DNA from: Kingdonia uniflora
Taxonomy: Eukaryota; Streptophyta; Magnoliopsida; Ranunculales; Circaeasteraceae
NCBI GenBank assembly: GCA_014058105.1
Contig: JACGCM010001620.1
Span: 434,001 to 498,000, forward strand
Direction of reading: 5' to 3'
DNA length: 64,000 bases
Within the stretch, counting starts at the first letter, position 1, and each line of letters begins with the position of its first letter. A model generated the notes under the pieces. That model worked only from the letters and a program-made list of their open reading frames with translations, searched no databases and was not told where the DNA came from. This document shows positions 24,480 to 35,918 of the stretch, in pieces. The position numbers were made by a program, and so were the translations under genes.

Positions 24480-25654
24480 CAGAGAAGAGACGTGTCTTGA
24501 TAATGTTAAGCGATACATCATGGACAGCTGTCTCCTTTATAAAATTTTGGTCACAAGACCGTACCTCGAATGTTTGTCGAACAAAAAAGCTTAAAAGTTT
24601 CTACACGAATTCTATGAGGGGACTTGTGGTTCCCATACAACGGGACAATCTCTCGCAAATCGAGCTCTTAGTCAAGGAGTCTTTTGGCCCAAGATAAAAG
24701 CTTAAGCCATTGAACTTGCAAGAAAGTGCGATCCCTGCCAAAGACATGGCCCTCAAATTCGAGCTCCAGCCTTGGAACTCCATTCCAGCAATGTTGTTTG
24801 GCCATTTAGAAGATGGGCCCTCGAGCTTGTAGAAGAATTCCCCATGACACTAGGCAAAAGGAAACACTTCCTTGTAGTGACAGATTACTTCACAAAATGG
24901 GTAGAAGCAGTCCCTCTATGCCGCACACACGAAGGCGAAGTCATCAAATTCATCTAGGAAACTATCATCATCCGATTTGGTTGCCCCCATCTCATCAGAA
25001 TCGATAATGGACCTCAATTCGTTGGTTCCAGAGTCATTGAGTTCCTCAATCAACACAATATCATCCGCTCCCCTTCAAATCCATATTACCCTCAAGGAAA
25101 TGGCTAGGCAAAAATTACTAATCAAACTATAGTGGATGGGATCAAAAAGTGCTTGACAGAGAATAAAGGTAATTGGGTCCAATAACTACCACATATCATG
25201 TGGGCATATCGTACAACACCTTGGGTATCAACTGGTTGCACACTGCTCTTACTAGCGTATGGTACAAAAGCAATCAACCCCATTCTATATCATCACTCAA
25301 TACGCGACCATACCATGACGGATGAAGAGAATGAGTACCAGTTGGCATTTAATATGAATTGGATTGAGGAGACTAGACAGACCAATCATAAATTTAGGAA
25401 GATACCACCAAGCTCTAGCCCAATCTTACAACAAGCGTGTTCGTCACAGAGAGTTCAAAATCAAAGATCTCGTGCTACGAGAAATTCCCAAACACAGAAA
25501 AGAAGTAAGCGCTGGGAAACTCTCCAAAAATTGGGAAGGCCTTTTTGTTATTGTCGGAAAAAGTGGCCTTGGTTCTTACGATCTCGCCACTGAATATGGA
25601 GATCGAATCCCTAATCCTTGGAACACGAGGAGATTAAAATTTTATTGCCGATAA
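24480..25654 (+). pseudogene. Tat element 1 integrase
   Basis: The catalytic core shows VVTDYFTKWVEAVPL (first Asp, about 24875-24920) and IRIDNGPQFVGS (second Asp, about 24995-25030). At the third position the usual NGQAE reads NG-stop-AK, so the catalytic Glu is lost. YRTTPWVSTGCTLLLLAYG and the C-terminal KVRHREFKIKDLVLREI-like and EGLFVIVGKSGLGSYDLA stretches follow, ending at 25654. A frameshift lies near 25390. Inactive. Confidence 0.88.
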
Positions 25655-25890
25655 AAATCTATCACAGTGTACTTTTCTATAAATCAATATATCATCTTAT
25701 ATGACGATCTTACATCAATGAACGATTTATGTTCGATCCCTATACATCTGAGTACTTTCTACTATTTCATACAGTACTCTATCTAACACATTCATCGTAC
25801 GTCAATCTTACACTAATTTAATACTTGTGTTCGATTGCCTTGCACTATAGTATTTTTCTAATATATCCAACAAGTAATTCTATATACATG

Positions 25891-26290
25891 TTAAAGATCA
25901 TTAGTTGCTTTGGCCAAACTGATCATCTATTACATTACAGATCATTTGTTGCTTTGGCCAAACTGGTCATCTATTACATTACAGATCATTTATTGCTTTG
26001 GCCAAACTGATCATCTATTACATTATAGATTGTTTATTGTTTTGGCCAAACTGATCATATATTACATTATAAATCGTTTGTTGCTTTGGCCAAACTGATC
26101 ATCTATTACATTCCAAATCTTTTGTTGCTTTGGCAAAACTGATCATCTATTACATTACAGATCGTTGTTGCTATGGCCAAACTCATCATTTATTTACATT
26201 AAAGATCATTCGTTGCTCCGGCCAAACCAATCACTTCTTACGTTATGAATCATTTATGGCTTCAGCCAAACCGATCTGCCATCTATGTTC
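25891..26290. repeat. 44-bp tandem array, nine copies, after integrase
   Basis: The word GCTTTGGCCAAACT recurs at 25907, 25951, 25995, 26039, 26083, 26127, 26170, 26215 and 26259, a 44-bp period with one 43 and one 45. Units share 'gatcatctattacattacagatc'. The last two copies are the most diverged. Arrays in the 3' non-coding part of Tat elements are a described source of satellite DNA. Confidence 0.92.
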
Positions 26291-26386
26291 CTCTACGTTC
26301 GATATCTTCTGGGACCATCCTATACAACAAATGTTCGACTAATATGGTATCATTGATTTAACGAAAGGTTAGTATAAATCATTATT

Positions 26387-27640
26387 CTAGACATTCCTAT
26401 TTTCATACATTATATGCATTAGTATACATAGCGCATCCTCACAATCGTTACTCCCCTCACTAGAGCTATTACTCGGGCCATCACCTATATTAGAAGGTCT
26501 CACAATGTCAGGTGCATAACCCGTGTATAGTTGTTGGCGCATAAACTCTGGTATTTTTTCCATAACGATTTCCTTTCCATCTCTAACCGTACTCTGTCTC
26601 AGAACTCCAATTTTGACTACTATGGGACCTAGATACTCACACCGTATCGCCTCCATGTCACACTGCACACTTTTTCCAACTACAACATCATACACCAGTT
26701 TGTTTTCTTCTTCTAATCTCTGGAACTCTGATGCAAAGAATGAAATCACTGCTGTCACATCTATCTTATACATGTCACCTGCTTCATTCTTCACCTGTTT
26801 AGACAGAATAAGCTCGTTAAGTTTAGTTTGAGCTTCCTTCAGCGAAGTTTTCAAATGATTGCAATGCTTCTCTACTCGTCGTTTCTCATCCATATGATAA
26901 ATAAGAAATATTGACCCATCAAGTTCCGCTTCACGATTCTCCCATTCTACCCTTCTTTCATCAAGTTGTATCTCCGCCTGCAATAGGTCAGCATCTAACT
27001 TCGTATTTGCATAACGCAATTTCATATTCTTATCCAGGTGCTCTAAGGTATTTAACTCCAACCAATGCATGGTATGCTCTAGAGTGACTACTTTGTTCCA
27101 AGCCACATTTATATTTTCATTATGTCTATTATGGGCCTCTCCCATCTTCTTTATCAGAACGTCAGCAACTAGCCATAACACTTCATACTTAGAAGCGCGC
27201 GCTCGCATATTAACTACATCCGCTTCAAGTACATTTACTTGGAATTGTAAGTCTTTCACATTCTTACCTTCCTCCTCTAATTCTGCCAATAGTTCTGTAA
27301 TTCGAACTCGAGCTGATGTCAACTCCGCTCCCTGCTGGCTCGCTTGCCTCGAGTTACCTGTAAATCCAACCTCTTTCTTTCTTATAATTTTTCTTAACTC
27401 CTCTATCTTTCTTAGTTTGTTAGCTAGATCTACCTTTTTTTCTTCTATAAACCCTCAGACAATCGGGCTCCAACGTCTCGCTCTTTTACTATCTCTACCT
27501 TTGTTCTTTCTACTAGCTCAGTAACACTTTTTAGTGTGACCTGACTCGAACTTAGTTCAGCGTTCAGTTGTTCATTTTGGGTGCTTAACACGTCATACTG
27601 ACTTTGAATAGCTACGAATTCTACCTGTCATCACAGTTTA
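26387..27640 (-). pseudogene. Tat antisense gene: C-terminal coiled-coil part
   Basis: The longest frame in the window (311 codons, 27322-26387, minus strand) is antisense to the element. It is charged, Leu/Glu/Lys-rich and heptad-like (ITELLAELEEEGKNVKDLQF; QRLEEENKLVYDVV), i.e. a long coiled coil, and ends in a Ser/Gly/Asp-rich tail. Upstream to about 27626 the same coiled-coil character continues with a stop and a frame change (YDVLSTQNEQLNAEL). An intron-like boundary follows. Similar antisense frames are known from Grande, Retand and other Tat elements. The function is unknown. Confidence 0.7.
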
Positions 27641-28155
27641 CATTAATAACAATTTGATTATACCAACAGATTACATCTTACAGTTGATAAGTTTAAATCA
27701 AGAACATGGTATTTGAGTAATATCAATACAATGTTTAATTCATCATCACAGAGAAAAAATTTCATTTATCATCAATAACAGTATACAAAAATCTAACACA
27801 TTTGCAGGGCCGGTTAAAGAAAACCGAGAATACCCTATTTTCGATTCTTCAAGGAATGAGAAGACTGCCATTTATCTCTTTAACTTTTTTTGTTCGTTAA
27901 TTGCATATCTATTAGAGCGGTAAAGGTCACCACCTCTTGTGGACGTTGTTTACGCCGCGATCAGGATATCAGGCTTTCGACCTCCTCCTCACCCTCTTCT
28001 AGTGACAGTTTTCTCGACCTCGGAAGGGGTTTGTCACCAACAATTTCTCCATCACCTTTGGTAAACCACATATTCTCAGCCTTGGCGTTCTCTACATCAA
28101 AATCCTTCCCACATCCTGTCATAAACTTCCAAAATTTGTTCTCTACCCTAGATAG

Positions 28156-29760
28156 TTATCCCCTATAAAAATCAATAACACTGTCTATATGACGCTCATG
28201 TTCTATTCGAGCAACGACTTTTGCTCGCGACGGATGTCGATGATCCTTCAAAGTTATTTGTGCTTTATGCAGCCGCTGACGCGTGTCTTTCTGTAATACA
28301 CCTAAATCCTTCAAATCCGCTTCTACCTTCATTCGAATAGCCACTTCTTTTGACAATCGCATTGCTAAAGATATTTTTTGCTTTACATGTTGCAATAACT
28401 CATCCTGTAACCTCTCTAATTCACCCTCTAATCACTTTTGAACCTCTATTTTCTCTTTTCTTATCCTGAAAAATACAATTCTCATAGCCCTCTGATCCTA
28501 CATAAAGCCAAACGCATCAGATAAAGGTTCTACATCACCCCATACAACAGACACACCAGCTCGGGCAGAATACCTTCTCGCCTCTAAACTATGACGATTA
28601 CGTGTTTCTTAAGCTAAAAAACATAACTCTAGCTGGATCTAGAACTACGCCTCTCTCCTTCAAAAGCTCTACATAAGCTTCTTTTAACCCTCGTTTATTA
28701 TTTACTTCAACCTCAAAATACAATGTCAGAGCTATTAACATACTTTGACACCTAGCCTTATCACTTGGGTCATTAAAACAGACCAACTCTTTTGGTTTTC
28801 AAACTAATAACCCCCTTTCATCTTCCTTCCTTAACACCTCATCCCTTTCTATTTTTATCTTAGCATATCTAAATTGAAGATCATATAGCTCTTTAAAAGT
28901 TTTCTCTGAATTCAACTTAAATTTCCTTATCTCATGTTCAGTTTTATTAAGTACCTTTGAATACGAGCCACGAAATCCCTCGCTCTACTCAATGATCTCT
29001 CCAGTTTGGAGTTTGTTTTTCTCAGTCGCTCTATCTTCTTCATAGAGTACAAATATTTTGTTATAATACAGACATCCAAAACAAAAATGTTTCAAATCAT
29101 CACTCCAACTTCAACAAATACAGAGTACTATCACTTTTATATCACACGAACTGCATCAAATCAAAAATAGAATACCACAGAAGGTTTAGAGATTCTTGTT
29201 GGTTTTTACCTCAGATGGAGGATCTGATGTTTGCCCAACCAGCTGACTCAGACCAACACATTCAGAAGGAGGATCCAGTATTTTTTCAGCTACTCAGACT
29301 AGTTTAGTACTTTCTAATGGAAACTTCGATACCTTCTCAGGAGAAATACCAGCGTCCGCCATCACTGCCTCTAGAACCTCTGAAGGGAACTCAATTTCCT
29401 TGTACCTTCTAACCTGGCTTAGCTTCACATCAGCTGGACTCAATCCAAAATCATAATAGGATTGAATAAAGTGATTTAGTTATACTTTAAGAGCCTTCAC
29501 CGATTTTGGCATCACATCATCATGCTCTACCAAATCTGAATACTTTTCTGCGAGCTTTGCAACCACTTTAGCCTCTTCAGCTCTGTTCTCCTTCTCCATC
29601 TTGAGCTCAGCTTCGAGCTCCTTTACACGAGCATATTGATTTTTGAACTCTTTCAAGTGAGCAGATTGAACATTGAACCTCGCTGTAAGATCCCCGAAGT
29701 CCTAGTTCCTCTTTTCCAAACACTTTTTTGCCCCCTTCAACAGTATTGAGAGCTGCCAGT
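28156..29760 (-). pseudogene. Tat antisense gene: middle part
   Basis: Several minus-strand pieces of coding character lie here: 28395-28156 (RLSKEVAIRMKVEADLKDL), 28786-28598 (DPSDKARCQSM..LYFEVEV) and a longer reading at about 29740-29210 with KNQYARVKELEAELKMEKEN, VAKLAEKYSDLVEHDDVMP and PSEVLEAVMADAGISPEKV. They are again charged and helical, separated by stops and by intron-like AT-rich gaps. The composition resembles the coiled-coil region of plant proteins annotated as 'putative gypsy type transposon' (Transposase_28); I infer this only from style. Confidence 0.55.
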
Positions 29761-29795
29761 ACAAACATACAGAGTCAAAGTCAACACAACAGTTT

Positions 29796-30985
29796 TCAGT
29801 CCGAATACAAAAATGATTTAAGAAAAAAAAGTACCGCAAAAGTATGTTCGTAATACTCCGCATCGAGCTGTTCCGGATCCGTCCCAGCCATCGAGCAGTA
29901 TTTTAACTCCAGCTCTGCCATCTTAGCTGCGGCATGAGGATTAGTTTGAGAACTGCCCTCTTCCTCATGCCTTTTCCTTTTCAACAAGGCCTTCTCGACC
30001 TCAGCAGGAGGGACCGCACTCACTTCAAGTTTCTTAGCCACATCGCCCAAAATAGACTTTGCGATCTCTTATACTGTGGCCGTCCCCCGGTGACAGAAGT
30101 ACTCTGCCGAGCTAGCCTCACGGGCCACCGAGAATTCTGTTTAGTGCTCTGAGATCGAGGAGGTGGAACACTAAGAATATTAGCAACAGTCAAGACAGCT
30201 TTTCCCTCAGTCATAGCTCGTTTCTCCTGAGTTCGTTGAACTTTAGGACTGTAGAATCTACCCTTTTATCTCTACGGATACCGAACTCACTGAGTACCTA
30301 TTTTAGCTCACCCGGATCTCAAGCAACACAGTCGAACAGGCTGGTCTTGTCCAGTGTAGATAAAGGCTTTGGCTCTGCCAAAATAAGGAACACAACATTA
30401 AGTAACAGATCGAAGACAAGTTATAGTTTATTTTAAGATTGGTCAATATTACTTACTCAGATTATAATATCTATGGTTCAGTTTGAGTGTTGGTTCATCT
30501 GGAACCTGCATACAGTTACCCTCTACCCACACAAGGTGGTCATTCCATGGTCAACCCGCAGATTTGAAATTAAAAAATTTCAGCCTAACTGAATCACTAT
30601 ACAGGTAACCACTACTTCAACCTTCGACATATTTCTATTTATAAAACTTCATCACATCTTCAGCTTCGAACTGTTTTGCAACCCCTTCCTTCTTCCATTT
30701 TTCATTTAATACCGCACATACCCTCATCATTTCATAAACATTCCCATTTAACTGGGCAGGGCAACATTATAACACATTCATAACGCATTCATTCCCACCC
30801 TCTATGCTTATCTCTGCACTGTTTACAGTTTCTTCCATCACACTACACTCGTCCCCCCTCCCTGATGATGATGTTTCCTCGAGACTGGACGGTACTACAA
30901 ATTTAATGGTAGGAATACTAGGTTTAGACCGCATATCTAACCTACATACAAAAATATATTTTTTATAATTTTCTCTATATTGCAT
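29796..30985 (-). pseudogene. Tat antisense gene: N-terminal-domain part
   Basis: In the antisense order: 30985-30767 (MRSKPSIPTIKFVV..SSLEETSSSGRGDE..MEETV), then about 30620-30480 (SDSVRLKFFNF, WNDHLVWVEG, DEPTLKLNHRYYNL), about 30380-30236, and 30050-29796 (EVEKALLKRKRHEEEG, MAELELKYCSM). The piece with W-x-x-H-L-V-W-V resembles the W-rich segment of Transposase_28/plant-mobile-domain-like proteins. The EETSS/MEETV block is conserved in Tat element 2 at 62365-62673, which supports real coding in the past. GT/AG-like borders suggest that introns separate the pieces. Some stops are present. Confidence 0.6.
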
Positions 30986-31857
30986 ACAGACAAAATAAAC
31001 CCACCTTCTACCCAGTTAGCACTTCTATTTTACAAATTCCCAAAACAAAAGCAAAAATCAATCGTTTCAAATTTCCCTTTATTCTCCAAACGTATATTTT
31101 CTTCCTCTAACAGTTTATTCGTATACCTAAACTCATATTTCCCATTTTTATTCAAACATCCCAAAACCCCTACATTATTAGATATACATATCAAATAGGT
31201 TACTACACATATCAAACATATTACTACAAATATTATCCAGATTACTAAATAAATCAACTGGACAGAGCTTTATATTACCAACCTGTACTTGAAAAATAAC
31301 AATCCTCTGCTTTACCTAGACGTCTTTTCGAGAATGAACACTCCCGTCGCTTCTTAGACAATTTTCTATCACCTAATGAAGATTTCTTTCTCAAATCACA
31401 CTCAACGCTCAAACGTTTCCTCTCCTCGGAAATAAGATTAACACAATTTTTTTTTCTCTAAAACTGTAGATAATTTATGAAGGAGAGAGAGAGGCACATT
31501 TTTATACTCTCCCTCAGTTTGTAAAATGATGGCTCCTTCTAACATACGTCACCCATCCCTACTGTCTCTGTAGGCACATCTTTTCGGTTAAAGGGATCAT
31601 CATGACTTTTGTGATAACGTCTACTGTCATCACATCTGTCCCTATTGTCTGCCATTACACAATTTTGCACCTCTTCCTCAAACACAGTATACATGACCAA
31701 TTACCTTACTTTTATACCCTGTCAAGATCGTACAACTTTCCTAAAACAGATCAATATTCAAAATTCAAAAATATCAATACAGTTGCTAAAATCCTACAGT
31801 TGTCTCCTATAATATCCGTACACAAAGAGTAAAATAGAATACTTTATTCTTATTCAA

Positions 31858-32295
31858 TCAGATCAAAATATCGTATTCGTTTATCCTCTTAAGATCCCTC
31901 ATCTTACATTTATTCAAACCCAACCACAGAACACTCAAAAACATATTACTTATTACGAGCTCCCATGATTCGAGCTTACTAAGCTCTCCAATCACATCTA
32001 AAACAGCCTCGGTGATTTGCCTCCCCACACAGAATGATTTCCTTTCTTGCTGCCCTGGTATCCTCTTCAACGATCTTGTCACACGCGAGTTGTCGAACAG
32101 TGAATTCCCTACCGCAACACTCAACAGCGACCTCTGAAACATATCAAACCAAAAAAAGTGGCCATACTCTGCATGCTTACCTCCTTCATCTAGTCCAGTA
32201 AGATTCAATGGCCATTTCGACAATACGGCATCGTAAGGGAGTCGGCAAAAATACCGCTCATGAAGTTCAGCAAACCTTGATATGAAAGTGACCAT
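31858..32295 (-). pseudogene. Tat antisense gene: WPL/GLD module
   Basis: A 145-codon frame with KWPLNLTGLDEGGKHAEYG, FFWFDMF and then RITEAVLDVIGELSKLESWE-like sequence. Tat element 2 has a homologous, frameshifted copy on the plus strand near 61000-61270 in which WPL, GLD, EY and W-x-D-x-F line up. Conservation at the protein level between two diverged elements supports a real gene. I recognise no named domain. Confidence 0.55.
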
Positions 32296-33109
32296 CTACT
32301 GCCTGATGGGCATGTTGAGCATGAGTCCTCACCATGGATAATCACACCACCTCCACAACAAAATTATCCATGCAAAGATGCAAATCAAAACAGCCAAGAT
32401 TCATGATTTTATAGCCGCCAGAAAGATCTTTGCAAATATCACCACACTAATTTGGCCAAATGATATATTGTTCAAAGCAAGTTCATGGAATAGCAAAATA
32501 TCAACATCAAATACATAATATTGTGACAGGTCATTCTTTCCATAGTATGAAATATCTCCTCTGATTTTGTACGAGCAAATATAAAAATGGCAACATACAA
32601 GATCACGTAAATCCAGCAGCAACACCTATAGATCAATGTCCACCCTTTCTCACTATTTGGAAAACTCTGTCATCCAGTTTGAGTACACAGATCACAGACA
32701 AAAATATCTAACTACTTCCTCGAACTCTTCTCTCTTCAACCCCAGCTATAACTACCATTTACTCTCATACACACAGAACTCCTTCCAGCTCGATTTTCCC
32801 TATCCTACCCCATGATATCTAACTCCTATTTTATAAACAACAAACTACATAGACAAGTTTGTGACAAAGAATCATGACCCCAGAACAAAGTTATTTCATT
32901 AATTTAATATTTTATATACATGATACTTTATAGATAACAAAATGTCCCCAATAATTACGAAAAATTACATCACAAAGTTACAGTTCGAATTGCTTTTTAG
33001 GAATCAGCAGAGAAGATGATGAAAAACTGAAGCAACTTCCAAACTTTGATCCCATGCTGTAAGATCCGGGAAACAGTCAGAACTAGAATTCACAGATGAA
33101 AGATCTTCT

Positions 33110-33400
33110 TCATGGCCAAAATCTATGATCCATGGAAGAAAATGATCCTCTGCATCCTCCCACCTCTTCTACCATAACCCCCACCTCCTCACATGCTAGA
33201 GACAGACGGAAGGCCTCCATTAGCAACCGAAGGCTATTTTGACGCTCCGCCTCAGATGCCAGTAAATAGTAGAAATGTACCATTTGATAATAATCATCCC
33301 CCGCCTCCATCATTTCTTCATATGACATATGATGGCAGGTGGGAGATACATGAATTTACATTGGCAGATGTAACAATTGGTATCCAAAATACCTAATGCA
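33110..33400 (-). pseudogene. Tat antisense gene: DDYYQM module near the 3' LTR
   Basis: The frame 33328-33110 begins MSYEEMMEAGDDYYQMVHFYY and continues ASEAERQNSLRLLMEA. The same module occurs in Tat element 2 at 59208-59501 as MTYEKVEEADDDYYQMVQFYY with GRRNGLRLLAEEA. It is the first recognisable antisense coding piece inside the 3' LTR of both elements. No known family was recognised. Confidence 0.5.
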
Positions 33401-33739
33401 TAATTCTTTCATCTTCCTACGAATCATCGGCTCCCGATCCTGAGTCCTTATCGTCACCATGTTCTCTAACATAAAGAATTAAAAAGACTTAATTCATCAT
33501 ATACAAATCATAACCCTCTTTCTACTACGGTCAACATTAAAAGCGACACCCCAAATTCCCAGCATCAGTAAGATTCCTCATTAAATTATATTAACTAGAA
33601 CCATTGGTTTTAGGAAACCCAAAGGACACCAACTAATATTCATGAATTTACATTGGAAATGATTTCCAGATACTAACTGTAGCATTAATGACACTTCTCA
33701 ACCAACACCACTCGCCCACCATATTTCTCGTTCTGTTGG

Positions 33740-33754
33740 CTGAGAGGAGGCAGT
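33740..33754 (+). other. Polypurine tract of Tat element 1
   Basis: A purine-rich stretch (TGAGAGGAGGCAGT) directly precedes the 3' LTR start at 33755, as required for plus-strand priming. Confidence 0.7.
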
Positions 33755-34512
33755 TGCAGTGGCTTATTCCGCATCTCAAACTTATGCTTCATCTTCGAAC
33801 TATATACAAACTTTCGACCTCAACAACAGAACACATGGCACAATCAGAATTAAGAAAATAGCGTCAAGAAGCACATACAACCCGAGTTTCTCAACCAACA
33901 CCACTCATCCCTGATACTACTCGTGCTATTGCTTGAGAGCCGTCTTGTAATAACTTATTTCATATCTCGAACTCAAAGCCTCATCCTCGACCTTATCAGT
34001 ATACATGAAACACTATTAAAATCATATTCAATGTTCCTCAATTCGAGTCATTGCTTTCGATTTTTACATCAACAGATCGATTTATGCAAGTGTACAGTCA
34101 TTAATAAAGTCGTTGTACAGTAACAGAGGTTATGACGTTACATCATCTGGTCAAAAAATATCTTACATTAAATTTGTAACATCCACCATTAAGAATCTTA
34201 ATGGTCATCAAACAGTCATATTATAACACCTATAAATAGGGCCAGAGAATTACAGATTAAAGACAGACAATTCTATACAGAAGAATCCCTACTCTGAAAC
34301 TCCATATACTCAGAGTGCTCAGTGTAATATGTTAGTAACTTCAATAAGATCATCTTCATTTTCTCAAAATCCTCAAGAGAGATCGTGGTTTTTAACCTAT
34401 TCAAAGGTTTTCTACGCTAAATTATCTTGTTGATTATTATTTACTGTTCTTGAGCGTTTTAGACACATTTAGTGTAAAGGCTAAGTCCGAATCCTAGAAT
34501 TAGGCCATTACA
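33755..34512 (+). repeat. 3' LTR of Tat element 1
   Basis: 758-bp copy of the 5' LTR at 19162-19922, starting TGCAGTGGCTTATTCC and ending GGCCATTACA. It is followed by the GTAGT target duplication and the resumed copia A sequence. Most differences from the 5' copy are transitions. Confidence 0.92.
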
Positions 34513-35070
34513 GTAGTCTATATGCACTACCAGCTGTTGAAGAAGATATTTCTTCTACGGCTAAACATTGAGAGGAAGAGATGTATTCTCTTCGTAAGAA
34601 TGAAACTTGGAAGCTTTCAAAGTTGCCTAAGGAAAAGATGGCGATTGGTGGTAAATAGGTCTGCAAAAGAAAACAAGGATCTTAAGATGATGTTATGCTT
34701 TAAGGCCAGGCCAATGGTGAAATACTTCTCCATTCGTATCCTATTAGCCTTGGGAGTGAATTTGAATTGGAGTTGCAACAACTCGATGTTAAGACGGTGT
34801 TCTTACATGGGAAGTTGAAGGAAGAGATCTATATGACTCAGTCGAGTGGTTTAAAGTAGTTAGAAATGAAGATTATGTGTGTCAATTGATGAAGAGATCG
34901 TTGTACGGTTTAAATAAGTCTCCAAGACAACGGTACAAACAGACTTTTGGTAGGGAGATTTATAGACATAGAGAAAAGTGTGTTTATTTCCTATATATTG
35001 ATTTGGCCCCCCACGTGGATAATGGGAACTATGGGCGACTTAATCTACAGTATGTAGGCAACCATTGATT
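34513..35070 (+). pseudogene. Copia A reverse transcriptase remnant
   Basis: Coding resumes after the gypsy insertion: YALPAVEEDISSTAKH, then LRKNETWKLSKLPKEKM, QLDVKTVFLHGKLKEEIYM, and SLYGLNKSPRQRYKQ. It then jumps to sequence that belongs near the 3' end of the polyprotein, so the YVDD polymerase site and RNase H have been deleted. The equivalent of the lost segment is intact in copia B (51657-52870). Confidence 0.8.
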
Positions 35071-35089
35071 TGGTGTAGTCGATTGGGTC

Positions 35090-35345
35090 ATTTCAGACAC
35101 TTGTTTAATTTAGTCATTTGGGATGTTTGGTTCGTTTGGGTCTTTTGGGATATTTATTCGATTTGGTTCTTAAGGACGTTTGGTTGGTTTGTGTGCTTTG
35201 GGACGTTTGTTTAGATTTGGTCATTTGGGACGCTTGGTTTAATTTGGTCCTTTGGGACGTTTGATTGATTTTTGTTCTTAGAGGCATTGGTTTGTTTAGG
35301 TTTCTTGGGACGTTGGTTTGTTTGGGTCCTTTGGGATATTTAGTG
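35090..35345. repeat. TTTGGGACGTTTGG-type short repeats in copia A 3' UTR
   Basis: A block of about ten imperfect repeats of a 25-35 bp unit built on 'tttgggacgtttggttgattt/ggtcc'. Copia B has only a trace of it (near 52950-52990). It lies between the RT remnant and the 3' LTR. Confidence 0.75.
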
Positions 35346-35429
35346 AGAGAGGTTTTTAGTTTGGGTTTGATTTTGTGGGTTGGCGAAGTTCAGCTCAGAT
35401 TTGGAGAAATCTTCACTGAGGTGGAGAAT

Positions 35430-35918
35430 TGTCGAGTAAAGGAGGATTGGAGGAATCTGGATGGAAGTCTGGGTGATAGGATAAAAGTTGGATGATAGGC
35501 TTATAATCTGGATTTTCATCCTAAACAAACCAGTAAGATCCGGATGCAATCCGGATTGCCTTGTGATCCGAATTTGCATCCGAATGCAAATACTTAGAGG
35601 TCATTTCGACTTTTGGTTTTGCCTCCTGATCCGTGTTGATGTAATAAGTCTCCCAAGTTTATAAGGATGACTTAGGGTATTTATTTGCAGCCTTTGGTTA
35701 GATCTTTTTGGTAGAGGTACTCTTGAGAGAATAACCTCCTTTGTTTGTAAGATTATAACCTTGAATCTTGGAATAAACTCTCTCTCTTTGTGTGTGGGGT
35801 AAGACAATTGCCTAACCACCCAAAATCCTTGTTATTGGTTTTGGTTGTGTATTCCCTTTAGATTGTTTGTAGCTAATCGAATCGAATCGGAGTTCGGCTT
35901 CTGCGGCGTGGTTCAACA
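35430..35918 (+). repeat. 3' LTR of copia A
   Basis: 489-bp LTR, TGTCGAG.. to GTTCAACA, collinear with 16074-16564. A purine-rich GAGGTGGAGAAT tract precedes it. TATTG follows, the partner of TATTA before the 5' LTR. Confidence 0.9.

Larger units (their letters stand above)
19162..34512 (+). mobile_element. Tat-lineage Ty3/gypsy element, 15.35 kb
   Basis: LTRs are 19162-19922 and 33755-34512, with TG..CA ends. A perfect GTAGT duplication (19157-19161 and 34513-34517) shows insertion into copia A. Gene order gag, protease, RT/RNase H, second RNase H, integrase identifies Ty3/gypsy, and the second RNase H plus a long extra region with antisense frames between integrase and the 3' LTR is typical of the Tat/Retand/Ogre lineage. 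All sense frames contain stops, mostly explainable by C-to-T or G-to-A change, so it is non-autonomous. LTR differences are also mainly transitions. Confidence 0.93.
16074..35918 (+). mobile_element. Ty1/copia element A, interrupted by a Tat gypsy element
   Basis: The two LTRs are 16074-16564 and 35430-35918. Both begin TGTC and end GTTCAACA. The flanks are TATTA (16069-16073) and TATTG (35919-35923), a 5-bp target duplication with one mismatch. A primer-binding site complementary to initiator-Met tRNA follows the 5' LTR. Order gag, protease, integrase, RT is that of Ty1/copia. The element lost most of RT and RNase H, carries many stops, and was split at GTAGT by the gypsy insertion at 19162. 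It is a dead member of the same family as the copia at 48419-56564. Confidence 0.92.

Noticed and set aside
25891..26290. CRISPR-like array
   Set aside because: The copies are head-to-tail with no unique spacers, and this is plant nuclear DNA inside a retrotransposon.
25825..26342. Overlapping plus-strand open frames with repeated CFGQTDHLLHYR-like peptides
   Set aside because: They are produced by the 44-bp tandem array, whose period is not a multiple of three, and they lack any family signal.
26523..27524. Plus-strand frames opposite the coiled-coil frame
   Set aside because: The minus-strand frame is longer, has heptad character and continues upstream; the plus-strand ones have none of this.
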